A stretch of DNA of 64,000 nt from CAVTQY01 sp963736975. Its GTDB lineage: Bacteria; Pseudomonadota; Alphaproteobacteria; Acetobacterales; Acetobacteraceae. The notes beneath the pieces were generated by a model. That model searched no databases, was not told where the DNA came from, and saw only the letters and a list, made by a program, of their open reading frames with translations. The stretch is from contig CAVTQY010000001.1 in NCBI GenBank assembly GCA_963736975.1, positions 3,224,001 to 3,288,000 on the forward strand. The letters run 5' to 3'. Position numbers and translations under genes: made by a program. This document shows positions 52,490 through 61,464 of this stretch, in pieces (position 1 is the stretch's first letter; every line of letters begins with the position of its first letter).

Positions 52490-53651
52490 CCGCTCTGCAC
52501 TGTTGTTGACTCGGGTGTGATTTGGAGCGGCGCGGGGAGCGCTGGTTGGGTGACGGCCTGACCTGATGGGGTGGGCTGATGGGCGGCAAGCGCTTGGTGA
52601 TTCGTGATGACATATCGCCTACGGAGCTTCGGAAGCGTGCACGGCAGGAGCCGGATCGCACGGCTGCGGCGCGCATGCAGGCGATCGCGAACGCGCTCGA
52701 GGGCATGACGCGAGGCGAGGCGGCACGGTTGGCCGGGATGGAGCGGCAGGCGTTACACGACGCGGTAGGTCGCTACAACGCCGAGAGCCTGGATGGACTA
52801 CACGACCGCCCCCGTCCGGGCGCCAAGCCACGGCTCGACGAGGAGCAGATGAAGCAACTTCGGCAGGTCGTGCTGGACGGTCCGGATGCGGAAAAAACCG
52901 ACCTGTCGGCATGGACATTGGCGGACCTGTGCGATGAAGTCACGCGCCGCTGGGGCGTGCGCTACCACGCGGGGCACATGTCCAAGCTGATGAAGAAGCT
53001 CGGCTTGTCGCGGCAGAAGGCCAGGCCGTCGCACCCGAAGGCCGATCCGGCAGCGCGGGAAGCGTTCGCAAAAGGGGGCTTCAAAATGAGCTGGATCGCA
53101 TCGCAGCGGCCAATCCGGGCAAACGCCTGACACTCTGGTTTCAGGACGAAGCCAGGTTCGGCCAGAAGGGGCGGGTCTGCCATCGCTGGTTCACCCGCGG
53201 CCAGCGCCCGCCGGGCTTGTGCGATCAGCGCTATACCTGGGCTCACCTGTTCGCCACCGTTCAGCCCAAGACCGGCCGGGCGTTCGCGCTGGTGCTGCCG
53301 GAACTGAATACGCAGGCCATGCAACTGTTCCTGGACAAGTTCGCCGCCACGCTCGCCAGCGACGAGCACGCCGTGATCGTCGCCGATCAGGCCGGCTGGC
53401 ATATCGCCGAGGACCTGATGGTGCCCAAGACCATCTCCTTGCTGCTACAGCCCGCCTACAGCCCAGAACTCAATCCGGTGGAACGCGTCTGGCTCTATCT
53501 GCGCGAGCGCCATCTCAGCCACAGGCTTCTCAACAGCTATGAGGCCATCCTCGACGCGCTCTGCAAAGCATGGAACGCGCTGACGGCAGAGCGCTTGACC
53601 TCGCTGACGGACTATCCATACCTGAAGCAGGTCAGTTTCTAGGCGGATCGG
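52490..53651 (+). mobile_element. IS630-family insertion sequence
   Basis: This is a 1162-base element flanked by TA at 52488-52489 and 53652-53653, the target duplication of IS630/mariner elements. Terminal sequences CCGCTCTGCACTG (left) and CCGATCCGCCTAG (right, inward) are imperfect inverted repeats, matching at most of the outer nine positions. Removing it with one TA restores the IS110 reading frame exactly, which fixes its ends. Confidence 0.9.
52579..53642 (+). CDS. IS630-family DDE transposase, read through a -1 frameshift
   Basis: The first part (52579-53130) holds helix-turn-helix domains (RKRARQEPDRTAAARMQAI, RYHAGHMSKLMKKLG). The DDE catalytic part lies in the -1 frame and ends at 53642: TLWFQDEARFGQKG (first Asp), VIVADQAGWHIAED (second Asp), YSPELNPVERVWLY (Glu). 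The shift falls in the AAAAGGGGG tract at 53070-53078. IS630 elements often use programmed -1 frameshifting, so this may be natural. An indel is the alternative. The catalytic triad is complete. Confidence 0.85.
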
Positions 53652-54074
53652 TATGACTCGGTCAGGGCAGCCCAGCACCGGATCGTCAGTGGCCAGCTCA
53701 GTCACTCGCGCAGCAAAGTTCCTCCGGCTCGGCGTGCCGACCTTTAGCCCGGCTTCGCGCAGCAGCGCTCGTATGCCGTTTTATACATCGCGCCGTTTAT
53801 TGAGCACCATCCGTCGCGCGGCCAGCAGCGCACGCCACGATCGGCAGCACGGGTTCTTCACATGCACCGCGCGATACCAGCCGGTGCGCATGATCTGCGC
53901 GATGCCACGCGCGTCATTGCGATCGGTCTTGTTTGGCATCGCACCCATCGCCGCCTTCTGGCGTGTCTCGATGCAGATCGCTGCGATACCCGCTTCGGTG
54001 AGTGCCTGGTGCAGCCAAGCCGTCAGCGAGCACGCCTCGAGGCCGCGGGAAGTCCGACGGACGGATTCGTTGCC

Positions 54075-55319
54075 CTATAGCTGGATGTTCCCGTGAGAAT
54101 ACAGGGCATCGACATTCAAACCATGCACCAACTTCAGGTTGATCAACTGCGTGCCGCCCGCCTGCACCTGCCCGTCAGGGCTGAACATGATATGCGATCC
54201 GTCCGTTGCATCAACGATGCTGACATAATCGTCGATGTTGCCCGTCCCGGTGACCGGGTTGTACCCCGCCGCCTCGGGTGAGTAAAAATCACTGCCGATC
54301 AGCGTCAGGTCGAGCACAACATTATGGGCAGGGTTAAATCCCAACATAGTTTCCGAATCGCCGAGCGCCCAACCATGAGCAGGGTCGAACAGCACGAGAT
54401 CCGCCCCCACAGTTGAGAGCAACACGTCGTTCGGCCCGTCCGGCCGCAGTTCATAGCCGTTCCCGCCTGTCGAGATCAGGATACTGTCCGCTCCTCCACT
54501 CTTGAGGTCGGTTCCGGACGAGCTGCCGATCAGCACATCGGAATAAAGCGAGCCACGCACCTGATTCATGTTGATCAGCACGTTTCCCTCGGCGTTGGCA
54601 CCGTATCCGTGGCCGTTTTGCATATCGACCAGGACCGGTCCTGGGGATCCCGTGTAGATCGCACAGTTGCCGACATTGCCGGCAAGACTCTCGGTGTGCG
54701 GTGCCGAACCGCCGATCATCACGTCGCCCACCCCGCCGGAGACTGTATCGTTGCCTACGACAGGGTTATATGGGGAGCCATAGCCGTCGAAAATGATGTC
54801 TCCCGCGGTCGCATCATACACGGTTGGCCCGTTGTTCGTTGCAAACACAATCGTATCGCCGAGCGGGGGGCGGGGGTTTGCGCTGCCGCCGCTGCTGCCG
54901 ATCGAGCCGTTTTCGCCGCTGAACGACAATGTCCACGTTCCGTCCAGCCCCACATGCAGCGAAAACCCGCCGTTGCCGCTCGCCGTGGTCAGATAACCCG
55001 GGAGCGCATCGAGGAAGAGGCCATGGTTAGGATCGTACCGCCAGAAAAGTTTGCCGCCGCTGGCCAACGTGGCGTTCTCGCCGACGGCAAAGGACGATCC
55101 GGCATAGTGGGCGTTGACCAGCATATCGATCAACGCCGGCAGGACGGATTGATCGGCCCAGCCTGCGCCTCCGAGCAGGCCCGAGCCCGCTGTGCCGGGG
55201 AATGTCGTGCTGTCGGCCGGCAACGCCCCGCTGTCGGTCACGAGCGGCGTGACGGCAACCGACGGGATGAGCCAATCAGCTCCGTTGTCGATTAAGCTAT
55301 TGTTGTTGTTGTTGGTCAC
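54075..55319 (-). CDS. Secreted protein with type I secretion C-terminal signal
   Basis: This 414-residue protein is rich in Gly, Asn, Asp and Ser with no signal peptide. RTX-like stretches include GNDTVSGGVGDVMIGG and GSLYSDVLIGSSSGTDLKSG. The C-terminal segment (ETMLGFNPAHNVVLDLTLIG, DYVSIVDATDGSHIMFSPDG, LVHGLNVDALYSHGNIQL) matches the type I secretion target domain that ends RTX adhesin-like proteins. The protein should leave the cell through an ABC/MFP/TolC exporter, which is not next to it. It starts with GTG at 55319. The stop touches the IS110 remnant, but the end looks natural. Confidence 0.8.
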   Translation of the reverse strand: MTNNNNNSLIDNGADWLIPSVAVTPLVTDSGALPADSTTFPGTAGSGLLGGAGWADQSVLPALIDMLVNAHYAGSSFAVGENATLASGGKLFWRYDPNHGLFLDALPGYLTTASGNGGFSLHVGLDGTWTLSFSGENGSIGSSGGSANPRPPLGDTIVFATNNGPTVYDATAGDIIFDGYGSPYNPVVGNDTVSGGVGDVMIGGSAPHTESLAGNVGNCAIYTGSPGPVLVDMQNGHGYGANAEGNVLINMNQVRGSLYSDVLIGSSSGTDLKSGGADSILISTGGNGYELRPDGPNDVLLSTVGADLVLFDPAHGWALGDSETMLGFNPAHNVVLDLTLIGSDFYSPEAAGYNPVTGTGNIDDYVSIVDATDGSHIMFSPDGQVQAGGTQLINLKLVHGLNVDALYSHGNIQL

Positions 55320-55340
55320 ACCTGGTTCCCAAGTTTACGG

Positions 55341-57704
55341 TTAGACGACATGTAATTCCGTTGGCAATTCCCTCGACCGGCTTGCGCCTTCCTTGCATCT
55401 CGCCATCGCGCGCGACACATAGAGGGTCAGAGACTGCATATGAAACGGCTTGCGCAGTATCTCGAAATCGTCGGCATCCAGATCGCCGACTTCGGCGCGC
55501 CCGGTCACCAACAAGGCGCCCAGTCCCGGGCGTATTCTGCGAGCGGCGCCGATCAGCTCTCTGCCGCTCATTCCCGGCATGGCGTAATCGGTGACCAACA
55601 GGTCCACGGCACTCCTGCGATCTTTTAGGATCGCCAGCGCCTCGCCGCCGTCCCGCGCCAGCATCACCGTGTGGCCAAGACCTCGCAGTGCATCCTCCAG
55701 CACATGACGGACCTCGGGGTCATCGTCCACCGCCAGAATGCGTACCGCTCGACATTGCGCGCTGCGTTCGCCGGTTTCGCTTGCGGCGGGCGCGGCAGGA
55801 GCGGATGCGCGAGGCAACAAGACGGTGACCGTGGTGCCGACACCCAGCTCGGTATCGATGCGGACGTCGCCGCCGGACTTGGTGGCTAACCCATGCACCT
55901 GCGATAAGCCTAGTCCGGACCCGCTGCCCGGCGCCTTCGTGGTAAAGAACGGCTCGAAAGCCCGCTCCAGCACGTCCGGGGTCATGCCTGTGCCGGCGTC
56001 GCTGACCGCAATGGCGACATAGTTCGTGGGCTGGCCGTCCTCCGAGAGAGCGGGCAGCGTGCGTGTGGAGATCGTCAGCCGTCCGCCGCCCGGCATGGCG
56101 TCCCGCGCATTGATCGCCAGGTTCAGAATCGCCAACTCCACGAAGCCGGAATCGGCAAGTGCCGGCGGAAGCTCCGGGTCGAATTGCATGGCCAGCTCGA
56201 TAGCCGGGCCCAATGTGCTGGTCAGCAGTCCGCGCATCCCCGCAATGATCCGGTTGAGATCGATCGCGGAGGGAGAAAGTCTCTCCCGTCGTGCGAAAGC
56301 CAGCAATTGGCGGGTCAACCTGGCACCGCGCTCGGCGGCGTTGAGTGCGTTCTGGACGTTGCGAGCGGCGCTGCCTGGCGCAGTTTGCAGCCGGATCGCC
56401 GCCAGTTCGAGCGAGCCCACGATGACCGCGAGAAGATTGTTGAAATCATGCGCGACGCCGCCGGCGAGCTGCCCGACCGCCTGCAGCTTTTGCGCTTGCA
56501 GTAGCGACGCTTCGGAACGCTCGCGCTCGGCGATCTCGCATTGCAGTTGCTCGCAGGTCTCGCGCCATTGCTGGGTTCGCTCGGCGACGGTGCGTTCCAA
56601 CCCCTCCTGGTGTCGCCCAAGCGCCTCCGCCATGGCGTTGAAGGCGAGAGCAAGGCGGCCGAACTCCGAGCCAGGGGCCTCCGTGACCGGTGCACGCGCT
56701 GCCAGATCACCGCCGGACCAGCGATGAGCGGCGTTCAGCAGCGCCTCGGTTGGGCGGCGCAGCAGCCGCTCTCCCATGCTCCAGGCCAGCAAGAAGGAGA
56801 TCGCCGCCCCTGCGACGGCGATCAGCGCCCCGATCCGGGTCGCCCGGTCGATGTCGGCGAGCAGCGGTGGCAGCAACACCCCGATGCTGACGAACAGCCC
56901 GATCGGCTTCTGGCTGGCAGGGACGAAGCCAACTAACCTGGGCTGGCCGTCATAGCCGATGACCACAGCTGTCCCAGCATGGGCCGCATGGATGAATGGG
57001 CGAACAGCGGGCGGGAACGGCTTGCCAACCCACCCGGCCGGATCGGGATAACGCGCCACTGTCAGGCCGCGCCCGTCGGCGATGCCGATCGTGCTATGAG
57101 GCGGGCGGTCGAGTTCGCCGAGGTGACGGCTGAACCAGTCCAGGCTGAGATCCTCGATGACCACACCCCGCCTTCCATCTGCCAGCATGATGGGCAGGCA
57201 GAATGGCAGCACGCTCTGTGCACCGCCTGCCGGGTCAACGAGTCCGACCTCGAATGTGCCGCTGGCGAGCACGCGCTGAACATGGGCCGCTTGCGTCGCG
57301 GTGAGTGCGGGCGGGGCCGATGGATCCGTGGAGCAAATGCGCCGCCCGTCGCCGGTGAACACGCTAAGAATGGTGTAAAATGGCAGGTCGGCCCGCAGCG
57401 CGAGTAGGCGATCGCGGCACGCGGGATCCGCGTTTCGTACGGTCGGGAAATAAGAGATCGAGATGGCGAGCTGGCGTGCGCTTTCGACCACGCTCGCGAC
57501 ATCCGCATTGAGCAGCTCTGCCTCGCCCAGCACATCTTCGGCCAGTCGCTGCCGCCGTTCCTCGCGCAGATGAATCTGCAGATAGATCAGCAAAATCGTC
57601 GGCGGCAGCGCCGCGACCAGGACCAGCAACAGCAAACGGATTCGCAGGCTTGCCTTCGTGAGCGCCGGGAAGCGACAACGGACCCATCCGATCAGTTTCG
57701 TCAT
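55341..57704 (-). CDS. Membrane hybrid histidine kinase with receiver domain
   Basis: This 787-residue sensor has transmembrane helix LLLLVLVAALPPTILLIYL near residue 24, a periplasmic sensor of about 230 residues, a second helix (GALIAVAGAAISFLLAW), a HAMP segment, coiled coil, phosphoacceptor box GGVAHDFNNLLAVIVGSLEL, ATPase boxes NLAINARDAMPGGG and GSGLGLSQVHG, and a C-terminal receiver (VDDDPEVRHVL, Asp in VTDYAMPGMSGREL, Lys in LRKPFHMQ). The start is the ATG at 57704 with GGGAGCGG upstream. No response-regulator gene is adjacent, so it may signal to lone receivers elsewhere. The signal is unknown. Confidence 0.92.
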   Translation of the reverse strand: MTKLIGWVRCRFPALTKASLRIRLLLLVLVAALPPTILLIYLQIHLREERRQRLAEDVLGEAELLNADVASVVESARQLAISISYFPTVRNADPACRDRLLALRADLPFYTILSVFTGDGRRICSTDPSAPPALTATQAAHVQRVLASGTFEVGLVDPAGGAQSVLPFCLPIMLADGRRGVVIEDLSLDWFSRHLGELDRPPHSTIGIADGRGLTVARYPDPAGWVGKPFPPAVRPFIHAAHAGTAVVIGYDGQPRLVGFVPASQKPIGLFVSIGVLLPPLLADIDRATRIGALIAVAGAAISFLLAWSMGERLLRRPTEALLNAAHRWSGGDLAARAPVTEAPGSEFGRLALAFNAMAEALGRHQEGLERTVAERTQQWRETCEQLQCEIAERERSEASLLQAQKLQAVGQLAGGVAHDFNNLLAVIVGSLELAAIRLQTAPGSAARNVQNALNAAERGARLTRQLLAFARRERLSPSAIDLNRIIAGMRGLLTSTLGPAIELAMQFDPELPPALADSGFVELAILNLAINARDAMPGGGRLTISTRTLPALSEDGQPTNYVAIAVSDAGTGMTPDVLERAFEPFFTTKAPGSGSGLGLSQVHGLATKSGGDVRIDTELGVGTTVTVLLPRASAPAAPAASETGERSAQCRAVRILAVDDDPEVRHVLEDALRGLGHTVMLARDGGEALAILKDRRSAVDLLVTDYAMPGMSGRELIGAARRIRPGLGALLVTGRAEVGDLDADDFEILRKPFHMQSLTLYVSRAMARCKEGASRSRELPTELHVV

Positions 57705-57871
57705 CGCGAGCCGCTCCCGGTTCGGTAACAGGGCGGACGGATTATCCGCATGCGCAACAGGGAACCTACTTAGATAGGAGCTCGCCGGCAACACGAAAAA
57801 TTGATCACGCAGATCCTCTTAGCCGCACTTGTCTCAAATACAGCTAACTATCCCGCTAACGGGACTGCATG

Positions 57872-58927
57872 TCACATCAGGAAAACACCCTTTCCCGTGG
57901 TCTGGGTGTCGAACAGCCGGTATGCCTCCTCGCACTCCTCCAGCTTCCAGCGATGCGTGAACAGCCGATCGACCGGGATGTCCCGCTCGACAACGAAGCG
58001 CGCGCATTCCGCCTGGCCGATGACCGAGAATGTCCAGGAGCCGATCATCGTCAGTTGCTTGCGCAGCACATCGGGACTAACATCGATGGTGACGGTGTTG
58101 CGCTCGCCGACGAAGCACATCGTGCCCCAGACCTTGGTGCTGCGGATCGCCGCGATGCGGCCTTCCGGCGCGCTCGAGGTGTCGAGCGTCAGGTCGGCAC
58201 CCCGCCCGTGCGTCAGGTCCTTCACCGCCCCGACCGGATCGTTCGACCGTGGGTCAACCATTGCATCGGCGCCGAACTCCCGGGCACGGTCCAACCGCTC
58301 GTGGCCGATATCAAGTGCAATTACCCGTGCACCCATCGCCTTCGCGAGCTGCGTCGCCGACAATCCCACCGGCCCCTGGCCGAAGATCGCGATGGTGTCA
58401 TTGCCCGACAAATTCATCCGTCGCAGCGCGCCATACGCCGTGCCGGTGCCGCACGAAATCGCCGCACCCGCTTCGAACGACAGCTCGTCCGCCAACGTCA
58501 CCAGCGTGTTGGCCGGGACGCACAAATATCTGGCATGTCCGCCATGCGCGTTGTTGCCATACACTTTCACTGGCTGCCGCTGGCAGAGCTGCGACCAACC
58601 GGAACGGCAGTGCTCGCAATGCGCACAGCCCTGATAATGATGCACCATCATGCGGGCGCCAATCGCTGCGTCGGCCTCGCTCACGCCCGGACCGCGCGCC
58701 GCCACCACGCCGCACGGCTCATGGCCGGCGATGACCGGATTGGGATTTTGCGGCAGCCCGCCGACCGCGGCGCCCTTGTCGCCCTTGGGTCGGCGATACT
58801 GGTGCAGGTCGCTGCCGCACATGCCGGACGCCTTCATCTCGATCACCACTTCGCCCGGACCGGGTGTGGGATCGGGAAACTCCATCAGCTCCAGCTCGCG
58901 GCCGCCGGTGAAGACGATGCCTCGCAT
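57872..58927 (-). CDS. Zinc-dependent alcohol/polyol dehydrogenase
   Basis: This 351-residue medium-chain dehydrogenase has catalytic-zinc motif ASGMCGSDLHQY, HEPCGVV (GHE), structural-zinc cysteines in GCAHCEHCRSGWSQLC and the NAD(P) site IAIFGQGPVGLSATQLAKAMGA. The start is the ATG at 58927 after AGGAGGAAACA. It probably oxidises an alcohol or sugar alcohol to a carbonyl compound. It lies 57 bases after the alpha-hydroxy-acid oxidase gene on the same strand; together they could oxidise a hydroxyl compound stepwise. Confidence 0.92.
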   Translation of the reverse strand: MRGIVFTGGRELELMEFPDPTPGPGEVVIEMKASGMCGSDLHQYRRPKGDKGAAVGGLPQNPNPVIAGHEPCGVVAARGPGVSEADAAIGARMMVHHYQGCAHCEHCRSGWSQLCQRQPVKVYGNNAHGGHARYLCVPANTLVTLADELSFEAGAAISCGTGTAYGALRRMNLSGNDTIAIFGQGPVGLSATQLAKAMGARVIALDIGHERLDRAREFGADAMVDPRSNDPVGAVKDLTHGRGADLTLDTSSAPEGRIAAIRSTKVWGTMCFVGERNTVTIDVSPDVLRKQLTMIGSWTFSVIGQAECARFVVERDIPVDRLFTHRWKLEECEEAYRLFDTQTTGKGVFLM

Positions 58928-58984
58928 TGTTTCCTCCTGTTTCTCCCCACCTCGCACCGCCCTCGATGGGTGGAAGAAGGTTCT

Positions 58985-60091
58985 CTAGAACCGTTCGGGC
59001 GTGGGGAACAGCAGCGGAAAAGCGCTCAGCACATGCGGCTGGCAGACCGCCGGTGCGTCAAGATGCAGGCTCGCCCGGTCCAGCTCGGCAAGCCTGGTCG
59101 TACCGGCGAGCGCCATCGCCACTGCCACTTCCTGCTCCATTATCTCCAGCAGCCGCACGACGCCGGCTTCTCCTTCGGCCGCGAGGGCATAACAATAAAG
59201 TCGTCCGATACCGACCGCATCGGCGCCCATGGCGATGGCCTTGATGACATCCGTGCCGCGGCAGATCCCGCCATCGACGATCACCCGCGCCCGTCCGCCG
59301 ATCGCCTCCAACACCTCGGGCAGCACGTCCATGACTCCCCGGCCATGGTCGAGTTGACGGCCGCCATGGTTCGACACGTAGATCGCGTCCACGCCGTGCT
59401 CGCAGGCGATTGCCGCGTCTTCCGCGGTGGCGATGCCTTTCAGGACCAGCGGAATCGCGTGGCGCGATTTGAAATGCGCGACGTTGCGCCAGGAGAATCC
59501 AGCCTGAAACTCATGCCCGGTCGCCGCCGTGCGCCACGGCTTCACGAACCGCCCGGCGATATCGCGCTCGCGCCGGGAGTAAGCCGCGGTGTCCACGGTG
59601 ATGGCGAAGGCATTGTATCCCGCATCGAACGCGCGCCGCGCCACATCATCGGTCCAGGCATCGTCGCCGCGGACATAGAGCTGAAACACTTTCGGTCCTG
59701 CTGCCGCAAGCGCGGACTCTTCGAGCCCCGGCTTGGTCACCGAACTGACGATGATCGGCACCCCGAAGGCAGAAGCCGCTCGCCCGGCCGTCGCTGCGCC
59801 GTCCGGATGGAAGGACTCCAGCGACCCGACCGGCGCCAGCATCACCGGCAGCCGCAGCCGCATACCCAGAAACGTGCTGGTGCAATCCACGTGCGAGACG
59901 TCGCGACACACCCGCGGGCGCAGCGCGATCCGGTCGAGCGCGAGCCGGTTGCGCCGCATGGTGGTTTCCGTCTCGGTCGCGCCGATCAGATAACCCCAAA
60001 TGTTATCGGAGAGTTTCGCCCGGGCAGCCGGAATGAATTCGTGCAGCGTCTGATAATCGCCCGATGGCTCCGCTAGATGCACACCTGCCAT
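58985..60091 (-). CDS. FMN-dependent alpha-hydroxy-acid dehydrogenase/oxidase
   Basis: This 368-residue TIM-barrel flavoprotein of the LldD/glycolate oxidase family has RNRLALDRIALRPRVCRDVS, LPVMLAPVGSLESFHPDG, PLVLKGIATAEDAAIA (active Lys), SNHGGRQLDHG (catalytic His) and VIVDGGICRGTDVIKAIAMGADAVGIGR (FMN binding, shown only to here). The start is the ATG at 60091 with AAGGGGGTAACC upstream. It converts an alpha-hydroxy acid to an alpha-keto acid. Substrate specificity between lactate, glycolate and mandelate cannot be told. Confidence 0.92.
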   Translation of the reverse strand: MAGVHLAEPSGDYQTLHEFIPAARAKLSDNIWGYLIGATETETTMRRNRLALDRIALRPRVCRDVSHVDCTSTFLGMRLRLPVMLAPVGSLESFHPDGAATAGRAASAFGVPIIVSSVTKPGLEESALAAAGPKVFQLYVRGDDAWTDDVARRAFDAGYNAFAITVDTAAYSRRERDIAGRFVKPWRTAATGHEFQAGFSWRNVAHFKSRHAIPLVLKGIATAEDAAIACEHGVDAIYVSNHGGRQLDHGRGVMDVLPEVLEAIGGRARVIVDGGICRGTDVIKAIAMGADAVGIGRLYCYALAAEGEAGVVRLLEIMEQEVAVAMALAGTTRLAELDRASLHLDAPAVCQPHVLSAFPLLFPTPERF

Positions 60092-60146
60092 GGTTACCCC
60101 CTTGAATTCTTGCATGACGCCGTGATTGAGGACGGGCTGCAAGGGG

Positions 60147-61371
60147 TCAGGGCGATACCGGATCCCTGGGCGGGTCGGGGCGGGTCTCCGGCATAAATAT
60201 CAGGACAATCAGCAGCGCCAACCCGCCGGCGGCAGCCAGGCCCAGAAACGCTGCGCGCAGCCCGAACGCGTCGGCGATCCAGCCGGCTGCCGTGGTGCTG
60301 AATGTCGAGCCGAGGCTGGCGGCAAGGCCGAAGGAGCCTATCGCCAGATTGAGGTAGCCGGTCCGCGCTGTCAGGTCAGCCGCGATCAGCGAGATCATGA
60401 TGCCCATGACCGCTCCGCTGACACCGTCGAGCAGTTCGTACGCGACGAGCGGGATCGGCCCGGGCAGCGTGGCGAACAGCAGCCCGCGTAACGGCAGTGC
60501 TGCGAAGCCCAGGATGAGCAAAGGCTTGCGTCCCCAACTTTCCGCCGCGCGGCCCAGGAAGGGAGAGAACACTGCGACAACAGCCTGCGGCACGATGATG
60601 GAGGCCGAGGTCGCCAAGCCCACTGCTTTACTCCGCTCAGCCAGCGCGTTCAGCGCCACTGGCAGCATCGCCGCGTTGGCAAGGAAAAACAGCGCGACGC
60701 ACAAAGCGAAGGTGTGCAGATGCAGCTCGAAGAACACGTGCCAGGGCCGCGCCGGGCGCTCGCGCGGGTGCAGCAGCGCCGGGTGTTCGTCGGTACCCGG
60801 GCTCGATCGAGCAGGGCTGGATCAGCAACAGGGCGGCAAGTGCCGGCAAGGTGATGGCCGCCGTGAGGAAGAAAACCGCCCGGTGCGACATATGGAAGGC
60901 GACCGCACCCAGCGCGGCGGCCGCGGCGGCGTTGCCGAGCGAGGCGTAGCGTGCATTGCCGCCCAGGCGCTCACCGAATTCGCTGTGGCCCGACAGGGTC
61001 AGGGTCATCGCCGCGATCGCCGGGGTGAGCACGGCGCTGCCGAGCGCGTGCAGGATTTGCGCGCCCCACACCGGTACCAAGCCGGGCCAAAGTGCCAGGA
61101 TCAGCGCGCTCAGCCCGACCGCGCCGAGGCTGCCGGCGCAGGCCAGTCGCTTGTGATGGATATGGTCCACGAGCGCCCCGCCCGGTACCTGGCTCGCCAC
61201 GCCGGCGATCGTGCCAATGCTGAGCGCCAGCCCCACCGCACCCTGGTCCCAGCCCGCACGGGTCAGATACACCGCGAGAAACGGCCCGAACCCGGTCTGC
61301 ACGCCGGCTGTGAAGAAGTTGAAGGCGTTCAGGCCGATCCGGCTCGAAAGCGAGGGCGGCGAAACGGCCAA
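60147..61371 (-). pseudogene. MFS transporter split by a frameshift
   Basis: The first half (61371 to about 60800) reads FNFFTAGVQTGFGPFLAVYL, VGLALSIGTIAGVASQVPGG and ILALWPGLVPVWGAQILHAL. The second half reads in another frame: EHPALLHPRERPARPWHVFFE, LNALAERSKAVGLATSAS, GVSGAVMGIMISLIAADLTA, down to the stop at 60147. Removing one base from the CCCGGG at 60796-60801 joins them as IEPGTDEHPALL. Repaired length is about 407 residues, normal for a 12-helix MFS carrier. The start is a TTG at 61371 after AGGAG. It is a single +1 change: a real inactivation or a sequence error. Confidence 0.85.
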
Positions 61372-61385
61372 GCGGCGCTCCTGGC

Positions 61386-61418
61386 GAAAAGGGCCGGGCA
61401 GCTATGCCACCCGGCCCT
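61386..61418 (-). terminator. Rho-independent terminator downstream of the glycosyltransferase
   Basis: AGGGCCGGG and CCCGGCCCT form a perfect 9-base-pair stem around an 11-base loop, followed on the minus strand by TTTT. A second perfect hairpin (ACAGGCGG, loop CACGA, CCGCCTGT) lies just upstream at 61425-61445. Both sit between the glycosyltransferase stop and the MFS start. Confidence 0.7.
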
Positions 61419-61464
61419 CATTCTACAGGCGGCACGACCGCCTGTCTCTTGATTTGGAGTGGGA

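Larger units (their letters stand above)
51990..54074 (-). pseudogene. IS110-family transposase, dead and split by IS630
   Basis: Minus-strand fragments give an IS110 transposase. The N-terminal part lies at about 54074-53654 (RGLEACSLTAWLHQALTEAG, CIETRQKAAM, NKTDRNDARGIAQIM). The C-terminal part lies at 52487-51990 (GIVVMTQETDQLTKRV, LMTVQGVGPFTALAFPA, HLGLTPRRYQSGE). The parts join in frame (CPDRVISLLSGIVV) when the IS630 and one TA are removed. A TAA at 53781-53783, in place of a likely GAA, also interrupts the N-terminal part. The first 50 or so residues are missing at 54074. The element cannot move by itself. Confidence 0.88.

Noticed and set aside
57869..60076. Plus-strand open frame of 735 codons opposite the alcohol dehydrogenase and hydroxy-acid oxidase genes
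   Set aside because: Antisense to two clear enzymes, His/Arg-rich composition, no domain, no ribosome-binding site.
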